The notes under the pieces: generated by a model | Seen by the model: the letters and a program-made list of their open reading frames with translations, nothing else | What the model was told of the DNA's origin: nothing | Database searches by the model: none | Shown: one piece after another, positions 5,937 to 6,503 of the stretch | How positions within the stretch are numbered: the first letter of the stretch is position 1 | Layout of the letters: each line of letters opens with the position of its first letter | From: Actinomycetes bacterium | Lineage (GTDB): Bacteria; Actinomycetota; Acidimicrobiia; Acidimicrobiales; Palsa-688 | DNA: 6,503 bases | Direction: 5' to 3' | Assembly: GCA_021798075.1 (NCBI GenBank) | Contig: JAJZYO010000124.1 | Span: 1-6,503 of the forward strand | Made by a program: the position numbers and the translations under genes

Positions 5937-6503
5937 GTGACCGGCAAGACCCTCTGGCAGAGGGCCAGGGACCACCGAGGCCACCCCATGCTCGGTTTGG
6001 CCGTCGTCATGGTCGGCCTGCTGATGACGGCCGTTGACACCACGATCGTGGTGCTCGCCCTGCCCGAGATCGAGCGCGGGCTGCACTTGTCGCTCTCCTC
6101 GGTCATCTGGGTCGTGATCGGGTACCTCCTTGTGATCACGCTGCTCGCCACGCAGGTGGGCCGGTTGGGGGACATGTTCGGGCGGGTACGCATGTACGAA
6201 GCGGGCCTCGTGGTCTTCGTCGCCGGCTCCGCCCTTTGCGCCCTGTCGTGGAACGAGGGGGCGATCGTGGGCTTCCGCATCCTCCAAGGCATCGGCGGCG
6301 CGCTCATGACCGCCAATACCGGGGCCATAATCGCCGACCTCTTCCCTCCCGAGCAGAGAGGCAAGGCCTACGGCTACAACTCCGTCGGCTGGAGCCTCGG
6401 CGCCGTGCTCGGCATCGTCATCGGCGGCCTCGTCGTCACTTACGTCTCGTGGCGTTGGATCTTTTGGATCAACGTGCCGATCGGGATCGTCGCCATCGCC
6501 CTC
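5937..6503 (+). CDS. MFS drug/solute exporter, DHA2 (EmrB/QacA-like) type, N-terminal 189 residues, cut by the window edge
   Basis: This is an inner-membrane major facilitator, probably a proton-driven exporter; the substrate cannot be told from sequence. Six hydrophobic helices fit residues of about 18-42, 55-75, 88-105, 107-129, 145-167 and 173-189. Helix 1 carries Asp34 in AVDTTIVVLALPEI, the DHA2 signature. Motif A is GRLGDMFGRVR (75-85) in the helix 2-3 loop. Motif B begins at Arg114 (RILQGIGGALM). SWRWIFWINVPIG (171-183) is typical of the 14-helix family. Motif C reads GAVLGIVIGG (155-164), with Ile160 where antiporters usually have Pro after Gly. The GTG at 5937 is the only candidate near the N-terminus, because TAG at 5925-5927 closes the frame; the next start would be Met18 at the edge of helix 1. 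The gene is divergent from hemB with 87 nt between starts, and has no functional tie I can see. The full protein should be about 450-550 residues. Confidence 0.9.
   Translation, partial: MTGKTLWQRARDHRGHPMLGLAVVMVGLLMTAVDTTIVVLALPEIERGLHLSLSSVIWVVIGYLLVITLLATQVGRLGDMFGRVRMYEAGLVVFVAGSALCALSWNEGAIVGFRILQGIGGALMTANTGAIIADLFPPEQRGKAYGYNSVGWSLGAVLGIVIGGLVVTYVSWRWIFWINVPIGIVAIAL

Noticed and set aside
5898..6364. Minus-strand open frames opposite the MFS gene
   Set aside because: They lie opposite a frame with clear MFS motifs, are His/Asp/Arg-rich with no family features, and have no ribosome site noticed.
1..6503. A novel defence, mobile or biosynthetic system
   Set aside because: All six complete genes and both partial ones belong to well-known families in usual arrangements; no repeats, integrases, toxins or unknown proteins are present.

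Overview
The window is a G+C-rich stretch (roughly two thirds G+C by eye) of ordinary housekeeping genes. It suggests an actinobacterium, possibly of the uncultured Acidimicrobiia kind. The reasons are the strong bias to G/C at third codon positions, frequent GTG starts, apparently leaderless genes, an actinobacterial-type Cys-Asp-Cys metal site in HemB, and a menaquinone-reductase-like flavoprotein beside the complex I operon. The lineage is an inference; nothing here is diagnostic at class level. Genes are cut at both ends, so this could be a whole metagenomic contig or an arbitrary slice.

Layout. (1) 1-2199, minus strand: the start of a complex I operon, nuoA-nuoB-nuoC-nuoD. The genes are joined by 1-4 nt stop/start overlaps, and nuoD runs off the left edge. 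(2) 2200-2288: an 89-nt divergent promoter region. (3) 2289-3536, plus strand: a FAD-dependent geranylgeranyl-reductase-family enzyme, most like the actinobacterial enzyme that saturates one isoprene unit of menaquinone. (4) 3552-5849, minus strand: hemB then hemL, two steps of tetrapyrrole synthesis by the C5 (glutamate) route, converging on the reductase gene with a 15-nt gap. (5) 5850-5936: an 87-nt divergent promoter region. (6) 5937-6503, plus strand: the N-terminal part of a 14-helix (DHA2-type) major facilitator exporter, cut by the right edge. No stretch longer than 90 bases lacks a gene, and I see no RNA gene, mobile element or CRISPR.

How the genes fit together. NDH-1 passes NADH electrons to menaquinone. 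The divergent flavoprotein probably tunes the menaquinone side chain, and HemB/HemL feed heme to the downstream cytochromes. The window therefore reads as a respiratory-chain supply neighbourhood. The exporter has no evident link.

I found no undescribed system. The points most worth a second look are: a block of substitutions in a near-invariant NuoD motif at the very left edge, which looks like sequencing error; a repeated pattern of a -10-like hexamer 6-8 nt before the start codon of every promoter-proximal gene, while the internal nuo genes carry good Shine-Dalgarno sequences; and a 68-residue low-complexity tail on NuoA.
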